This document shows, one piece after another, positions 9,202-10,000 of a stretch of 10,000 bases of DNA. The notes beneath the pieces are model-generated. The model had not been told where the DNA came from. It saw only the letters and a program-made list of their open reading frames with translations, and ran no database searches. Origin of the DNA: Stramonita haemastoma (lineage: Eukaryota; Mollusca; Gastropoda; Neogastropoda; Muricidae); contig CM060327.1 in the NCBI GenBank assembly GCA_030674155.1, forward strand, positions 21,263,293 through 21,273,292, written 5' to 3'. Every line of letters begins with the position of its first letter. Within the stretch, counting starts at the first letter, position 1. Both the position numbers and the translations under genes were made by a program.

Positions 9202-9573
9202 AACATTAATATGAACAGGTGACAGCGAATAGGATTAAGCCGAATACAATAACAATTATGGCTGGAAAAAATACACTTCTTTAAAATTGACGATAGAAAA
9301 TAAAGACCAAAAAGTATTTTAAAAAAAGATGGGTGTAAATTTAATAAATAAAGACACAAGGAAAAGAGTAGAGAAATGCAAAAAAAGACTATGAGGGAGG
9401 AGAGAATATGAAAGAAAAAAGACGATTAGAAGCAAAGGGGAACAAATGGAACAAAAAGTAGATTTCTTTCTTTGTCAAGCGCATAGACAGCAAATATGAT
9501 ATAAGAGAAAATATGTTATGCTGCCGTGAAACACCTTACAAGTCAGGTCCAACGCATCCAATTTCAGTTAAGT
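9202..9573. other. A/G-rich spacer without recognisable gene
   Basis: About 370 bp of AT-rich then A/G-rich sequence. Near 9203 AACATTAATATGAACAGGT loosely resembles the sequence behind the purine tail of family A copy 1 (7943-7960). Confidence 0.4.
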
Positions 9574-9848
9574 ACTTGACAAGACAGGCCAAGCGTATCA
9601 TACTTCGGCATGGAAGAGAACTGCTGCCATTTAAGGGTGTTTATCGGGGGGGGGGGGCAGAAAAATGGACCAAGAAGGCAGAAAACAGACAAGAAAGGAG
9701 GTAACAAGAATAAAAGGAACGAAGCAGAAACAAAGAGAGGGATAGAGAAGAGGAAATTCTGAGCACAAAGTTTCCAGAGGCTAGGGATGCTATTTCTACT
9801 GACAGCACCCCCCCCCCCCCCCCCCACTCCAGCATCTCTACGGGGGAC
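9574..9848 (+). repeat. Dispersed repeat family B, copy 2, with G12 and C18 runs
   Basis: Collinear with 7061-7334. It contains an uninterrupted G12 (9646-9657) just before the shared TGGACCAAGAAGGCAG core and a C18 (9808-9825). The C18 sits where copy 1 has only ACCCCAGG (about 7314-7321), so it grew by mononucleotide expansion. Confidence 0.75.
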
Positions 9849-10000
9849 AATCATGTTTTGCTTTTAAGTTATGAAATAAAAAAAATGGAAAGGTGGAGAA
9901 AAAGGAGCGGTAGTTGTTACAGAGAGGGAGAGATGATGCTAGTTTGATCTATAATGGTTTCTATAGGATACCATCTGTACTACTTCTCTAGATCACTAAA
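9849..10000. other. Terminal spacer
   Basis: A-rich and mixed sequence running off the window. No feature recognised. Confidence 0.4.

Overview
The window looks like non-coding DNA from a metazoan genome, most likely intronic. It carries one recognisable host exon, several retroposon remnants and a very heavy load of microsatellites. There is no bacterial-style gene density, operon or phage-like content. The long (CTGT)n, (CT)n, (TG)n, (AAG)n, (GAT)n and (AACC)n arrays, the tRNA-headed SINE-like elements and the style of the LINE fragment suggest a lophotrochozoan, probably a mollusc. That placement is inference only.

Layout. 1-330: degenerate GA/CAGA/CCAG purine tract. About 557-716: tRNA-like SINE on the + strand whose 3' end runs directly into a 350-bp (CTGT)n-(CT)n block (717-1072), followed by (TG)n to 1411. 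1788-2275: (TG)n and (CA)n arrays facing each other around ATGCATGCA and ACCCTCTTT inverted motifs, then a C17 run. 2480-3043 and 3219-3315: degenerate CAGA, (ATC)n and (AAG)n tracts. 3397-3659: (CT)n-(CTGT)n-(CT)n block ending in a four-run G-quadruplex motif. 3921-4093: (ATTGT)n, which reads as the tail of a second SINE-like element on the - strand (4094-4392). 4687-5091: (AACC)n array. 5134-5259: exon of a Kv7/KCNQ1-like potassium channel. 5447-5594: perfect GAT/ATC palindrome, then (TTC)n. 5706-6585: 3' end of a non-LTR retrotransposon sitting inside TTC-type repeats that resume to about 6995. 7061-9850: two interleaved families of diverged dispersed repeats, one copy of which contains a 500-bp GA/CAGA microsatellite (8701-9201).

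The only convincing host coding sequence is the KCNQ1-like exon. Its acceptor, donor and intron phases fit the family, but it is one base short of a continuous frame at the conserved R-K-P-I-S-I-I segment. It is therefore either a sequencing or assembly indel or a decayed copy. The retrotransposon fragment keeps an open C-terminal reading frame with a zinc-knuckle motif but is truncated at its 5' end.

I see no new multi-gene system here. The interest lies in how retroposon ends, duplicated repeats and microsatellites are linked, and in an exon squeezed between unstable arrays. Boundaries of degenerate repeats are approximate and were read by eye.
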